A stretch of 45,012 nucleotides of DNA from NCBI GenBank assembly GCA_946401865.1, contig CAMIVO010000011.1, forward strand, positions 1-45,012, written 5' to 3'. This document shows positions 35,984 to 44,538 of the stretch, one piece after another (the first letter of the stretch is position 1; the number at the start of each line of letters is the position of its first letter). Made by a program: the position numbers and the translations under genes. Origin of the DNA: an uncultured Clostridia bacterium. GTDB lineage: Bacteria > Bacillota > Clostridia > TANB77 > CAG-508. The notes beneath the pieces were generated by a model. The model had not been told where the DNA came from. It saw only the letters and a program-made list of their open reading frames with translations, and did not search any database.

Positions 35984-36891
35984 AAAATATAGTAGGTATA
36001 AGGTTTAGAAAGCTTGGAAAGATATATTTCTTTAATCCACAGTATTTAATATTAAAAAAAGATGACTTAGTAATTGTTGATACAGAAGATGGTGAAGAAA
36101 TTGGAACTGTATCAATTCCAAATAGATCTTTAGAAGAAAGTAAAATTCCAAAAGAATTAAAAAAAGTTATAAGACTTGCAAATTTTAAGGATAAAAATCA
36201 TTATGAAGATTGCAAGAAAAAAGAAAAAGAAGCTTTTGAATACTGTAATAAAAAAATTAAAGAACTAAATCTTAAAATGAATTTAACTGATGTAGAATTT
36301 AAATTTAATAATTCAAAAATTTTATTTTACTTTACAGCAGATGGAAGAGTGGATTTTAGAGAACTTGTTAAAGAACTTGCAGCTGAATACAAAACTAGAA
36401 TTGAATTAAGACAAATTGGAGTTAGAGATGAAATAAAACGTCTTGGAGGAAACGGAGTTTGTGGTAGGCAATTATGTTGTTGTTCATTTTTAAGTGATTT
36501 TGAAACAGTTTCTATAAAAATGGCAAAAGATCAAAATTTATCATTAAATCCATCTAAAATTTCAGGTTGTTGCGGAAGATTAATGTGTTGTCTAAAATAC
36601 GAAGATGAGGTTTATCAAGAAAAACTAAAAAGACTTCCACATGTTGGAGCAATAGTTAATACTCCAGATGGAGTTGGAGAAATAGAACAGGTAGAAACAC
36701 TTGCAGAAAGAGTAAAAGTTAAAATAAAAAACGGCGAAGATTATAACCATAAAAAATACCAAGTATCTGAAATTAAAATTATAAAAGATTCTGAAAAAGA
36801 AGCAATTGATGAAGAAGAACAATTAAATAAAGCAGAATTAGATGAATTGCAAAGGCTAGAAGAAGAAGATTTAAATGCAAAAAAAGATTAA
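35980..36891 (+). CDS. ricT: PSP1-domain protein RicT/YaaT
   Basis: 303 residues starting at TTG 35980, overlapping the holB stop; GGAGGAG (35968-35974) decides this start, while ATG 35965 overlaps the site. PSP1 domain at about 50-140, then the cysteine-rich block GNGVCGRQLCCCSFL and SGCCGRLMCCLKYE (about 155-205), which binds Fe-S clusters in the B. subtilis Ric complex that controls RNase Y. The Lys/Glu-rich tail is variable. Position after holB is the common Firmicutes order. No ricA or ricF seen nearby. Confidence 0.92.
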   Translation: MKNIVGIRFRKLGKIYFFNPQYLILKKDDLVIVDTEDGEEIGTVSIPNRSLEESKIPKELKKVIRLANFKDKNHYEDCKKKEKEAFEYCNKKIKELNLKMNLTDVEFKFNNSKILFYFTADGRVDFRELVKELAAEYKTRIELRQIGVRDEIKRLGGNGVCGRQLCCCSFLSDFETVSIKMAKDQNLSLNPSKISGCCGRLMCCLKYEDEVYQEKLKRLPHVGAIVNTPDGVGEIEQVETLAERVKVKIKNGEDYNHKKYQVSEIKIIKDSEKEAIDEEEQLNKAELDELQRLEEEDLNAKKD

Positions 36892-36909
36892 TTTAAGGAG
36901 GTGAGAAAT

Positions 36910-37086
36910 ATGGCATACAAAATTAACAATGAAGCATGTATTGGATGCGGAGCATGTGTAGATGCATGTCCAGTTGGATGTATTAAAATTGGAGAAGATG
37001 GAAAAGCTGAAATAGATAAAGACCTATGTATTTCATGCGGAACTTGTGGAGGTACTTGTCCAGTTGGAGCTCCAGAAGAAGAATAA
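36910..37086 (+). CDS. 2[4Fe-4S] ferredoxin, clostridial type
   Basis: A 58-residue electron carrier with two Cx2Cx2Cx3C motifs: CIGCGACVDACPVG (from about residue 10) and CISCGTCGGTCPVG (about 41). Acidic, no tail. ATG 36910 follows a near-perfect anti-16S match AAGGAGGTGA. It is 18 bases after ricT, and likely serves as a general low-potential electron donor of an anaerobe. A REP-like hairpin follows. Confidence 0.96.
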   Translation: MAYKINNEACIGCGACVDACPVGCIKIGEDGKAEIDKDLCISCGTCGGTCPVGAPEEE

Positions 37087-37140
37087 ATTGGAAATTGGAA
37101 ATTGGGACGGTTCTCTTTTCCAATTTCCATTCCAATTTCC
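37087..37140. repeat. REP-like hairpin with GGGACGG loop
   Basis: Tandem GGAAATTGG repeats (37090-37107) pair with CCAATTTCC repeats (37120-37140) around a loop containing GGGACGGTTCTC. The GGGACGG core is shared with the motifs flanking the transposase at 10.3-11.3 kb, but the flanks differ. Probably a REP element; it may also terminate the ferredoxin transcript. Confidence 0.65.
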
Positions 37141-37212
37141 AAAAATGCAGCAAAAAAATTTACAGATATATTATATCAATATGAAATATAATGAAGAAAG
37201 AGGTAAATTATA

Positions 37213-38004
37213 ATGTATTTCAGTGTTACAATTGCAAAATTTTTAAAATTATTAGCTGAAGGAAAGGTGCTAAAATTTACAGAAGTTCCTGATCTTGAAT
37301 ATGACCGTAATAGATATTTTATCAAATCTAAAGAAGTATTAGAATCCCCAAATAAACTAAAATCAATATACAAATTTTGGATGGATAGCCAAACTGGTGA
37401 ACTTAAATGTGAATATTTTACTTATGTAGGCGAATCTCCTGATCAAGATGATGAAGATGAAAAAAAGTTATATAAAGGACAAGAAGCATTAGCTTTTTTA
37501 TACCCATATGGTTTTCGAGATATATCAACATATAAAAAAGAAAAAACAGAAGCCACTTCAATAAGAGATGATTCTACAATAGCAACAATAGCAATAGGAT
37601 TAAAGTATCTAATTTATATTATGAAAACTACAAATGAAAATTACAATTTATTAGATAGAGCAGATGGTAATCCTATTGATAGTAAAGATTTTTTGAGATT
37701 TGAGAAGTCAACAGTTCAACAATTTTTATTAAATTATGATTTTAATTCTTATGATGAATTTTCAAAGAAATTCTCAGGATCTCTATTAAACTTAGAAGAT
37801 ATTATAGAAGAACTAAAATCTGTTGCCGATAATAAGGATAACGAGGGAAAACGATTAGGAATTGGGAAAATATATGGTGTGAATCCTATAAAAAAAGATA
37901 ATACCACAATACCTGTGAGTCCTATAAATAAGGGTAATCCCCCAATACCTGTGAGTCCTATAAATAAGGGTAATCCCCCAATAGTTGATGAAGATAGAGT
38001 GTAA
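37213..38004 (+). CDS. Hypothetical protein with C-terminal 12-residue repeats
   Basis: 263 residues, no family recognised. The N-terminal 200 residues are mixed alpha/beta with an acidic DQDDEDEKK stretch near 80 and no signal peptide. The last 35 residues contain two identical 12-residue repeats (IPVSPINKGNPP) plus a decayed one (NPIKKDNTT), produced by an exact 36-base DNA repeat. AAAGAGGT precedes the ATG. Flanked by a REP-like hairpin and a terminator, so it is a single-gene unit. Confidence 0.6.
   Translation: MYFSVTIAKFLKLLAEGKVLKFTEVPDLEYDRNRYFIKSKEVLESPNKLKSIYKFWMDSQTGELKCEYFTYVGESPDQDDEDEKKLYKGQEALAFLYPYGFRDISTYKKEKTEATSIRDDSTIATIAIGLKYLIYIMKTTNENYNLLDRADGNPIDSKDFLRFEKSTVQQFLLNYDFNSYDEFSKKFSGSLLNLEDIIEELKSVADNKDNEGKRLGIGKIYGVNPIKKDNTTIPVSPINKGNPPIPVSPINKGNPPIVDEDRV
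37907..37978 (+). repeat. Two exact 36-base tandem repeats inside a gene
   Basis: Units 37907-37942 and 37943-37978 (each starting CAATACCTGTGAGTCC) are identical. A degenerate copy precedes at about 37880-37906. Length is a multiple of 3, so copy-number change keeps frame. Confidence 0.9.
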
Positions 38005-38079
38005 CAATATGTAAATTTGATAGAAGAGAGGATTCTAGACAAACCTCTTTAGTATTAACTTAATATACTAAAAAATACT

Positions 38080-38110
38080 AAAAATGCAGGTCGTGACTTG
38101 CATTTTTTTA
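38080..38110 (+). terminator. Rho-independent terminator before dnaE
   Basis: AAAAATGCAGG (38080-38090) and CTTGCATTTTT (38097-38107) form an 11-bp stem with one G-U pair and loop TCGTGA, followed by T's. Its right arm overlaps the dnaE -35 box. Confidence 0.85.
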
Positions 38111-38126
38111 TTTTCTAGTATAGAAT
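38098..38126 (+). promoter_or_regulatory. Predicted promoter of dnaE
   Basis: TTGCAT (38098-38103) and TAGAAT (38121-38126) with a 17-base spacer. The -35 box lies in the terminator's descending arm. Confidence 0.5.
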
Positions 38127-38150
38127 AGTACCAATAAAAGAGGTGAAATT

Positions 38151-41100
38151 ATGGGACAGTTTGTTCATTTACATATACATAGCGAATATAGCTTATTAGA
38201 TGGCGCAAATAGAATAAAAGATTTACCAGTTCGTGCAAAAGAGCTTGGAATGGACGCAATGGCCTTAACAGATCATGGAGTTATGTATGGTGTTATAGAT
38301 TTTTATAAAGCATGTAAAAAAGAAGGAATAAAACCAATTATAGGATGTGAAGTATATGTTGCTCCACGCTCAAGATTAGATAAAGAGCCTAATATAGACA
38401 ATAAAAACTATCACTTAATTTTACTTGCAAAAAATAACCAAGGGTATAAAAATCTAAGCAAACTTGTATCTTTAGGTTTTATAGATGGATATTACTATAA
38501 ACCAAGAATAGATCGTGAAATACTAGAAAAGTATAGTGAAGGACTTATTTGTTTAAGTGCTTGTCTAGCTGGAGAAGTAAATCAAGCCTTATTAAATGGT
38601 CAAAATGAGAAAGCTGAAGAAGTTGCATTATGGCATAAAAAAGTTTTTGGTGAAGATTATTATATAGAAATTCAAAATAACGGAATAAAAGAACAGGTTT
38701 TAGCAAATCAAAGACTTATTCAACTTGCAAGAAAATTAGATATTTCACTTGTTGCAACAAATGATGCTCATTATTTAAAAAGAGAAGATGCTTATAATCA
38801 CGAAGTTTTACTTTGTATTCAAACAGGAAAAAGAATGAGTGATGAAGATAGAATGAAGTTTGACACAGAAGAACTTTATGTTAAATCTCCTCAAGAAATG
38901 ATAGAATATTTTAAAGCATTTCCAGATGCTATTGAAAATACTGTTAAAATAGCTGAAAAATGTAATGTGGAATTTGAATTTGGACACACAATACTTCCAA
39001 ATTATGATGTACCTGCAGAATTTAATTCACATTATGATTATCTTGAAAAACTTTGTAGAGATGGTTTAAAAAAGAGATATGGCGAAAATATTCCTAAAGA
39101 ATACATAGATAGAGCAGAGTATGAACTCGGAATTATAAAAAAGATGGGATATGTAGATTATTATCTTATTGTATGGGATTATATTCATTATGCAAAAACA
39201 CATGATATTCCAGTTGGACCAGGGCGTGGTTCAGGAGCTGGTTCAATTTTAGCATATGCAATAGAAATAACAGATATAGATCCTATGAAATATAATCTTC
39301 TTTTCGAAAGATTTCTAAACCCTGAAAGAATTAGTATGCCAGATTTCGACGTTGATTTTAGTGATGAACAAAGACAGGAAATTATAGACTATGTTTGTCA
39401 AAAATACGGACACGATCATGTTTCACAAATAATCACATTTGGAACTTTAGCTGCTAAAAATGCAATTAGAAATGTAGGAAGAGCACTAGATATATCTTTA
39501 CAAGAAACAGATAAAATCGCTAAAATGATTCCAAATGAAATTCATATTACTATAAAAAAAGCAATAGAACAAAATATAGAACTCAGAAATTTATATGAAA
39601 ATGATGAAAAAATAAAAAAACTTTTAGATGTTTCTATGGCATTAGAAGGAATGCCAAAAAACACCTCAACACATGCATGCCGGAGTTGTTATTACAAAGG
39701 AACCAGTAGATAATTATGTTCCTTTATATGTAAGAGATGGACAAAACGCCACTCAATTTGTTATGACAACACTTGAAGAACTAGGTCTTCTTAAAATGGA
39801 TTTTCTAGGTCTTAGAACATTAACAGTTATTAAAGACACCAAAACAATGGTAAAAAACGATTTAGGAATAGATGTAAAATTTGACCAAGAAATGAATGAC
39901 CCAAAGGTATATAAATTATGGCAAGAGGGAAAAACTATTGGTGTATTCCAATTTGAAAGTCAAGGTATGAAAAACTTTATGCAAGAACTTAAACCAGATT
40001 GCTTAGAAGATTTAATTGCAGGGGTTTCTTTATATAGACCAGGACCAATGGATCAAATTCCACGTTATGTAAGGGGTAAACTTAATCCAGGTCATAATGA
40101 ATACACACATCCAAGTCTAGAGCCAATTTTAAATGTAACATATGGTTGTATGGTTTACCAAGAACAAGTTATGCAAATAGTAAGAGATTTAGCAGGATAT
40201 TCTTTAGGTAGAGCAGATTTAGTTCGTCGTGCAATGGGTAAGAAAAAACTTGATGTTATGGCAAAAGAAAGAGAAGTTTTTATACATGGACAAGTAGATG
40301 AAAATGGTAATATTGAAGTACCTGGATGTGTGAGAAACGGCATTGATGAACAATCTGCAAATAAGATATTTGACGAAATGGCTGAATTTGCAAAATATGC
40401 ATTTAATAAATCTCATGCTGCTTGTTATGCTGTACTTTCATACCAAACTGCATATTTAAAAGCATATTATCCTGCGGAATTCATGGCAGCAATGCTTAAT
40501 AGTTATTTAGGAAATTTAGATAAAGTTCCTATTTATATTGATGAATGTAAAAGTTTGAATATAAATATTTTAAAGCCAGATATAAATATTAGTAGTTTAA
40601 AATTTACAGTAGATAGAGAAGACAATGAAAAAGGAAATATTCGCTTTGGTTTAGGAAGCATTAAAAATGTTGGAATAGCTCCAGTTGAAGCTATTGTTAA
40701 AGAAAGAGAAGAAAACGGAATATTTAAGAGTTTTACAGATTTTTGCGAAAGAATAGAAGAAAAAGGCGTAAACAAAAAATGCATAGAAAGTTTAATAAAA
40801 TCAGGAGCATTTGATTCATTTGAACAAAGTAGAAGCACATTATTGGCGTCTTTTGAAACTATAATTGATACAATTCAAAGTTCAAAGAAAAAAGGTCTAG
40901 AAGGTCAATTTTCAATGTTTGATATAAGCTCAATGTCTACTGAGAAGGATAGTTTAAATGACGTAAAATATCAATATATAACTAAAGAAGAATTTTCAGA
41001 AAAAGAATTATTATCACAAGAAAAGGAAATGCTTGGTATATATTTATCTGGTCATCCTTTAGAAAAATTAAAAGAAGAAATAGAAAAGCAAACTACAATT

Positions 41101-41698
41101 TCAAGTAAAGATATAATGCAACTTAATACAAATTCATCATCTGAGCAAGAAGAAAATTTAATACAAGGATTTGAACAACAAATTGTAGATCAAAATGAAG
41201 TTGAAAAATTTAAAGATGGACAAGAGGTTATATTTGCAGGAATAATAACTTCAATAAAGAAAAAATTTACAAAAACCAACAAAATTATGGCTTTTATTAC
41301 CATTGAAGATTTATATGGACAAGTAGAAGTTATAACTTTTGAAAATGCTTATTTATCTGCAAAAGAGAGTTTAGTAGAAGAAAATATTGTTCTAATTAAA
41401 GGAAGATTAAGTCTAAGAGATGAAGAAAAAGCAACTATAATTGCAAATTCAATTACAAATTTTGGACCTAAAAAAAGAAAAGTTTTAAAAATTAATATAA
41501 CAAATCTAGATGAACCTAGTAAAAAGAAACTAAGAGGTGCTTTAAAATATTTTACAGGAGAAATGAATAATATTGCAGTAATTGCTGTGGACCGGAGAAA
41601 AAGAATTAAAGTGTGGTGCAATTTACCTCACAGAGCAAATATTTGAGGTGTTTAAGGAAATTGTAGGGGAGGAAAATGTGAAAGTTTTAGAAATATGA
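38151..41698 (+). CDS. dnaE: DNA polymerase III alpha subunit DnaE, two +1 frameshifts at CGG codons
   Basis: Reads as one 1181-residue protein if one C is skipped at each of two in-frame CGG codons (39681-39683 and 41593-41595). Segment 1 (510 aa): PHP domain (HLHIHSEYSLLDGANR, ALTDHGVMYG) and polymerase palm (GPGRGSGAGSILAYA, catalytic PDFDVDFSDEQR), ending in STHAC. Segment 2 (637 aa) continues GVVITKEPVDNYVPLY through fingers, HhH and OB domains. Segment 3 (34 aa) gives GEKELKCGAIYLTEQIFEVF and ends EENVKVLEI at 41698. Without shifting, translation stops at 39713 and, for the second part, 41646. The conserved HA[AC]GVVI block pins the first shift within a codon or two. DnaE should be essential, which argues against a pseudogene. 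A promoter and AAAAGAGGTG precede the start. Assembly error must still be excluded. Confidence 0.88.
39681..39683 (+). other. In-frame CGG: +1 frameshift site 1 of dnaE
   Basis: Codon 511 of dnaE. Zero frame reads TGC CGG AGT and stops at TAA 39713. Skipping C39681 gives TGC GGA GTT, that is HACGVVITKEP, matching the DnaE family block HA[AC]GVVI with its invariant Gly. Confidence 0.85.
41593..41595 (+). other. In-frame CGG: +1 frameshift site 2 of dnaE
   Basis: In phase with the frame set by site 1 (637 codons later). Zero frame reads GAC CGG AGA and ends WCNLPHRANI at 41646. Skipping C41593 gives GAC GGA GAA and a family-like C-terminus ending EENVKVLEI at 41698. The diverged second copy of this 3' end at 43098 has mainly silent changes in exactly this shifted frame. 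Confidence 0.8.
41639..41698 (+). repeat. dnaE 3' end, direct-repeat copy A
   Basis: 60 bases coding IFEVFKEIVGEENVKVLEI and stop, the true end of dnaE after the second frameshift. It matches copy B (43098-43157) at 52 of 60 positions by my count. The two copies bound a 1.4-kb segment with two unknown genes. Confidence 0.8.
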
Positions 41699-41710
41699 TT
41701 TTTGAACAAA

Positions 41711-41739
41711 TTGACATAAATACTGATTTATGGTAAACT
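41711..41739 (+). promoter_or_regulatory. Predicted promoter of the insert gene
   Basis: Perfect TTGACA (41711-41716), 17-base spacer, TAAACT (41734-41739) with a TG extension just before it. 38 bases upstream of the ATG at 41778. Confidence 0.55.
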
Positions 41740-41777
41740 ATAAAAGTATAAATCTTTTAGAAAGAGGGTAAAATATT

Positions 41778-42731
41778 ATGTTACAATGTGACTTACCAAG
41801 TTTATATTATGTAGGGTATGATAAAGGATTGAGTGTTTCTACATCACTAAAAATATTCGAAAAATATATACAAATACCAATTACTAGTACAGATTTACTA
41901 AAAATTGATGGAGCTGAATATAAAGATAATAAAACTAAGATGGTATTAAAAGAACCAATGCAGGATTGGCCACCTAGTGCTGCTATGTTAGGATGGTATG
42001 GAGCTTCTTTGCAAATTGATGCTTCTTGTGAAGATGGAGTATTTTTACCAACATGGACAGCTGATGTATTAACAGATTTTAATGATATAGTGAGTGGAAA
42101 TTTAGAAGAATATGAAAAGAATATTTTTATAGGAAAGGTATGGCAACGTTCACAAATACCAGCCTCTCAAGAAACAATTGATAAATTAAAAAGAGGGATA
42201 GAAAGTGGTGAATTAAGTCCTATTATAAATTATTCGCTTCCAATAAGTCAATTATCTACAAAGTATCCAAATCAAAATGCTTGCTATTTATTAGATGAAG
42301 TAGTATATTATGTACAGGGAATAAATAAATCATATAATAGCGTCAGAATTGATGATGGCCGTATGTTTAAATCAGAGGATATTGTTGCTGTACCTATTGT
42401 ATTAAAAGATATTTTTTGTCAACAAGATAATGAAGGAAAATGGATTGGCTGTAGTGAAGATTTTTGTTCAGGTGTTTCATATTTTAAAAAACAAGAATTT
42501 TTTGAAAAATATCTGGATAGTTTCCGTCTCTTACAAAGAGAAATGAAAAAACTTAAAGAAAGAGGAGAAGTGCGTGCTACAAATGATACAGAATTTCAGA
42601 AATTGAAAATAGAGTATGATTGTGTACAGAGAGAATTAGAAAAGTATAGAACTATGGTAGCTGCCCAAGAAGAAAAACAAGCAGGTAGGGAAATGCAACA
42701 AAAAAAAGGACAAGGAGGAAGATGTGAATAA
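41778..42731 (+). CDS. Hypothetical protein on the dnaE-3' insert
   Basis: 317 residues, no family recognised. The N-terminal two thirds are a globular domain with tryptophan-rich motifs (EPMQDWPPSAAMLGWYGAS, FLPTWTADVL, GKVWQRSQIPAS). The last 80 residues form a charged coiled coil (LLQREMKKLKERGE, QRELEKYRTMVAAQEEKQ). No signal peptide or membrane helix. AGAGGG precedes the start. Its 3' end overlaps the next small gene by 8 bases. Its place between two dnaE 3' ends suggests acquisition; function unknown. Confidence 0.6.
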   Translation: MLQCDLPSLYYVGYDKGLSVSTSLKIFEKYIQIPITSTDLLKIDGAEYKDNKTKMVLKEPMQDWPPSAAMLGWYGASLQIDASCEDGVFLPTWTADVLTDFNDIVSGNLEEYEKNIFIGKVWQRSQIPASQETIDKLKRGIESGELSPIINYSLPISQLSTKYPNQNACYLLDEVVYYVQGINKSYNSVRIDDGRMFKSEDIVAVPIVLKDIFCQQDNEGKWIGCSEDFCSGVSYFKKQEFFEKYLDSFRLLQREMKKLKERGEVRATNDTEFQKLKIEYDCVQRELEKYRTMVAAQEEKQAGREMQQKKGQGGRCE

Positions 42732-42918
42732 ATTAGAAGAATGTGAAATGAATAAGAATGTCTTTTTTGATATATATGAGAAAGCAAAAAATAATAAAAT
42801 AGAGATTAATACTATACCTCCTGAAACATATAAAAAAATATGCATTTTATTAAAAGAAGAAATAAAATTAAAAAAACAAGCTATTGAAAAAATTAAGAAA
42901 AAATTGAATGTTTCTTAA
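42724..42918 (+). CDS. Small hypothetical protein on the insert
   Basis: 64 residues from GTG 42724, preceded by AAGGAGG (42712-42718) and overlapping the previous stop codon, so translationally coupled. Lys-rich helical protein (YKKICILLKEEIKLKKQAIEKIKKKL) with an N-terminal MNKLEECEMNKN. No family recognised. Likely a partner of the 317-residue protein. A strong terminator follows. Confidence 0.55.
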   Translation: MNKLEECEMNKNVFFDIYEKAKNNKIEINTIPPETYKKICILLKEEIKLKKQAIEKIKKKLNVS

Positions 42919-42977
42919 TAGAATTGAAGACAATAATTTAGCTTTCTAATAACACAATGATTTGAAATAATTTAGTT

Positions 42978-43013
42978 AAATCACAAAGGTCATGTTACTT
43001 TTGTGATTTTTTA
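42978..43013 (+). terminator. Rho-independent terminator closing the insert genes
   Basis: AAATCACAAAGGT (42978-42990) and ACTTTTGTGATTT (42997-43009) form a 13-bp stem with one G-U pair and loop CATGTT, then T's. Confidence 0.9.
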
Positions 43014-43097
43014 TATTGATTAATATATACAAAATATTTTAGAATAAAAAAATTATAACCCGTTGCAATTTATACTTTTTTAGTGTAAAATTATAAA

Positions 43098-43157
43098 ATA
43101 TTCAAAGTGTTTAAGGAAATTGTTGGCGAAGAAAATGTGAAAGTTTTAGAAGTGTGA
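43098..43157 (+). repeat. dnaE 3' end, direct-repeat copy B (gene fragment)
   Basis: Codes IFKVFKEIVGEENVKVLEV and stop with no start or upstream dnaE sequence. Eight differences from copy A: four silent third-position changes, the rest giving E to K and I to V. So it is an orphan dnaE tail that was once translated. It lies directly before ktrB, probably its original upstream neighbour. Confidence 0.8.
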
Positions 43158-43169
43158 AAGGAACGAAAG

Positions 43170-44462
43170 ATGCTTAGAGAAAAGAGTATATATATAATTC
43201 CAATTTTAAGTTTTGCATTAGTAATTTTAATAAGTTTTATAATGCTAATTATGCCATTTTCAAGAAATAGTAATGTAACAGATTTAGACGCTTTTTTTAC
43301 AGCAGTTTCTGCAACATGTGTAAATGGCTTAACAACTGTTAATTTAGCAACAGACTATACCTTTGTTGGACAAATTATAATTGCAATTACAACTGAAATT
43401 GGAGCAATAGGATTTATAACGTTTATTTCTTTTGTATTAAGTTTAAGAAATAGGAAAATGAGTATAAGTGAATCTATTTTACTTTCAAAATCTATAAATA
43501 ATAATGAGGAAAGTAAATTAAAACAAAGACTAAAAGAAGTTATAAAATACACAGTTTTAATAGAATTAATAGGAAGTATTTTTTTAGCATTTTCATTTAT
43601 ACCAAAATTTGGGTTTAAAGATGGAATTTGGTATAGTATATTTCATTCAATAACCGCATTTTGTAATGCTGGTTTTGATATATTTGGTACATCAAGTTTT
43701 ATAATTTTCAAAAATGATGTTTATATAAATATAGTAGTTATATGTCTAATGCTTTTAGGTGGAATAGGATTTTTTGTTATAGAAGATATTATTAATTGTT
43801 TAAAAAAGAAAAGTTTTATTCATATGCAATTTCATACAAAAATAATACTTATTTCTACAATTATAATTTATATAATATCAATTGTTTTAATAAAAATTTC
43901 AGAACCTAGTTTGACTTTACTTCAAACATTATTTATGTCTGCAACATGTAGAACAACTGGATTTACTACAGTAAATTTAAATAATACTTCACCTATGTTA
44001 AAACTTATTTTATCAATACTTATGATGATAGGTGGGGCACCAGGTTCAACTTCAGGTGGAATTAGAATTGCATCTATAGCAGTAATAGTTCTTACAATGA
44101 AATCTGTTTTTGAAAATAAAAAAGATGTAATTTGTTTCTATAAAAAAATTGATGAAAATACTATAAAACAGGCAATAACAAATATTTTTATAAGTATAAC
44201 AATTGTATTTTTGGAAATTGTAGTGTTAACAAAAATTCAGAAAATAAATTTAATAGATAATATATTTATGTGTGTATCTAGTTTTTCAGCAACTGGTTTA
44301 AGTGTATTCAATCCAAGTGTTCTAAATATAATTGCGAAAATTATTTTAATGATATTAATGTTTATTGGTCGAATTGGCCCAATTTCAGTAGTTTCATTAT
44401 TTATGCAAGATAAAAAAGAAAACAAAGAAATTGAATATGTTTCTGGAAAGATTTTATTATAA
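43170..44462 (+). CDS. ktrB: Ktr/Trk K+ uptake channel subunit, KtrB-like
   Basis: A 430-residue membrane protein of the TrkH/KtrB superfamily with four M1-P-M2 repeats. The filter regions are visible as ATCVNGLTTVN, TAFCNAGFDIFG, ATCRTTGFTTVN and SFSATGLSVFNPS, each with its central Gly. GGAPGSTSGGIR is the membrane-gate loop of repeat 3. Size fits KtrB rather than the longer TrkH. AAAGGAACG precedes the ATG. It is followed by a KtrA-like gene, its usual regulatory partner. Confidence 0.93.
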   Translation: MLREKSIYIIPILSFALVILISFIMLIMPFSRNSNVTDLDAFFTAVSATCVNGLTTVNLATDYTFVGQIIIAITTEIGAIGFITFISFVLSLRNRKMSISESILLSKSINNNEESKLKQRLKEVIKYTVLIELIGSIFLAFSFIPKFGFKDGIWYSIFHSITAFCNAGFDIFGTSSFIIFKNDVYINIVVICLMLLGGIGFFVIEDIINCLKKKSFIHMQFHTKIILISTIIIYIISIVLIKISEPSLTLLQTLFMSATCRTTGFTTVNLNNTSPMLKLILSILMMIGGAPGSTSGGIRIASIAVIVLTMKSVFENKKDVICFYKKIDENTIKQAITNIFISITIVFLEIVVLTKIQKINLIDNIFMCVSSFSATGLSVFNPSVLNIIAKIILMILMFIGRIGPISVVSLFMQDKKENKEIEYVSGKILL

Positions 44463-44538
44463 AGAATAAATTATGAAATACAAAAAAATATGAAAATATT
44501 TTTATTAAAGATAAAAATGAATTTGAAAGGATTTAATT

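Noticed and set aside
37907..37978. CRISPR array
   Set aside because: Only two contiguous identical 36-base units inside a reading frame, with no spacers.
39660..39713. prfB-like slippery +1 site (P-site re-pairing with a Shine-Dalgarno stimulator)
   Set aside because: The P-site codons (ACA, ATT, TTT, TGC, GAC) differ and mostly cannot re-pair one base on, and there is no consistent upstream AGGGGG-like element.
39673..41646. Second half of dnaE as an independent gene starting at ATG 39673
   Set aside because: No ribosome binding site precedes it, it starts mid-domain in the HA[AC]GVVI block, and the upstream half lacks its own natural end.
41581..41646. Zero-frame end WCNLPHRANI as the true dnaE C-terminus
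   Set aside because: The shifted frame gives IYLTEQIFEVFKEIVGEENVKVLEI, and the second copy at 43098 preserves that frame with silent changes.
38151..41698. Reassignment of CGG to another amino acid (for example Gln or Trp, as in some low-GC lineages)
   Set aside because: A plain reassignment would leave the frame unchanged, but the sequence needs a +1 shift at every in-frame CGG.
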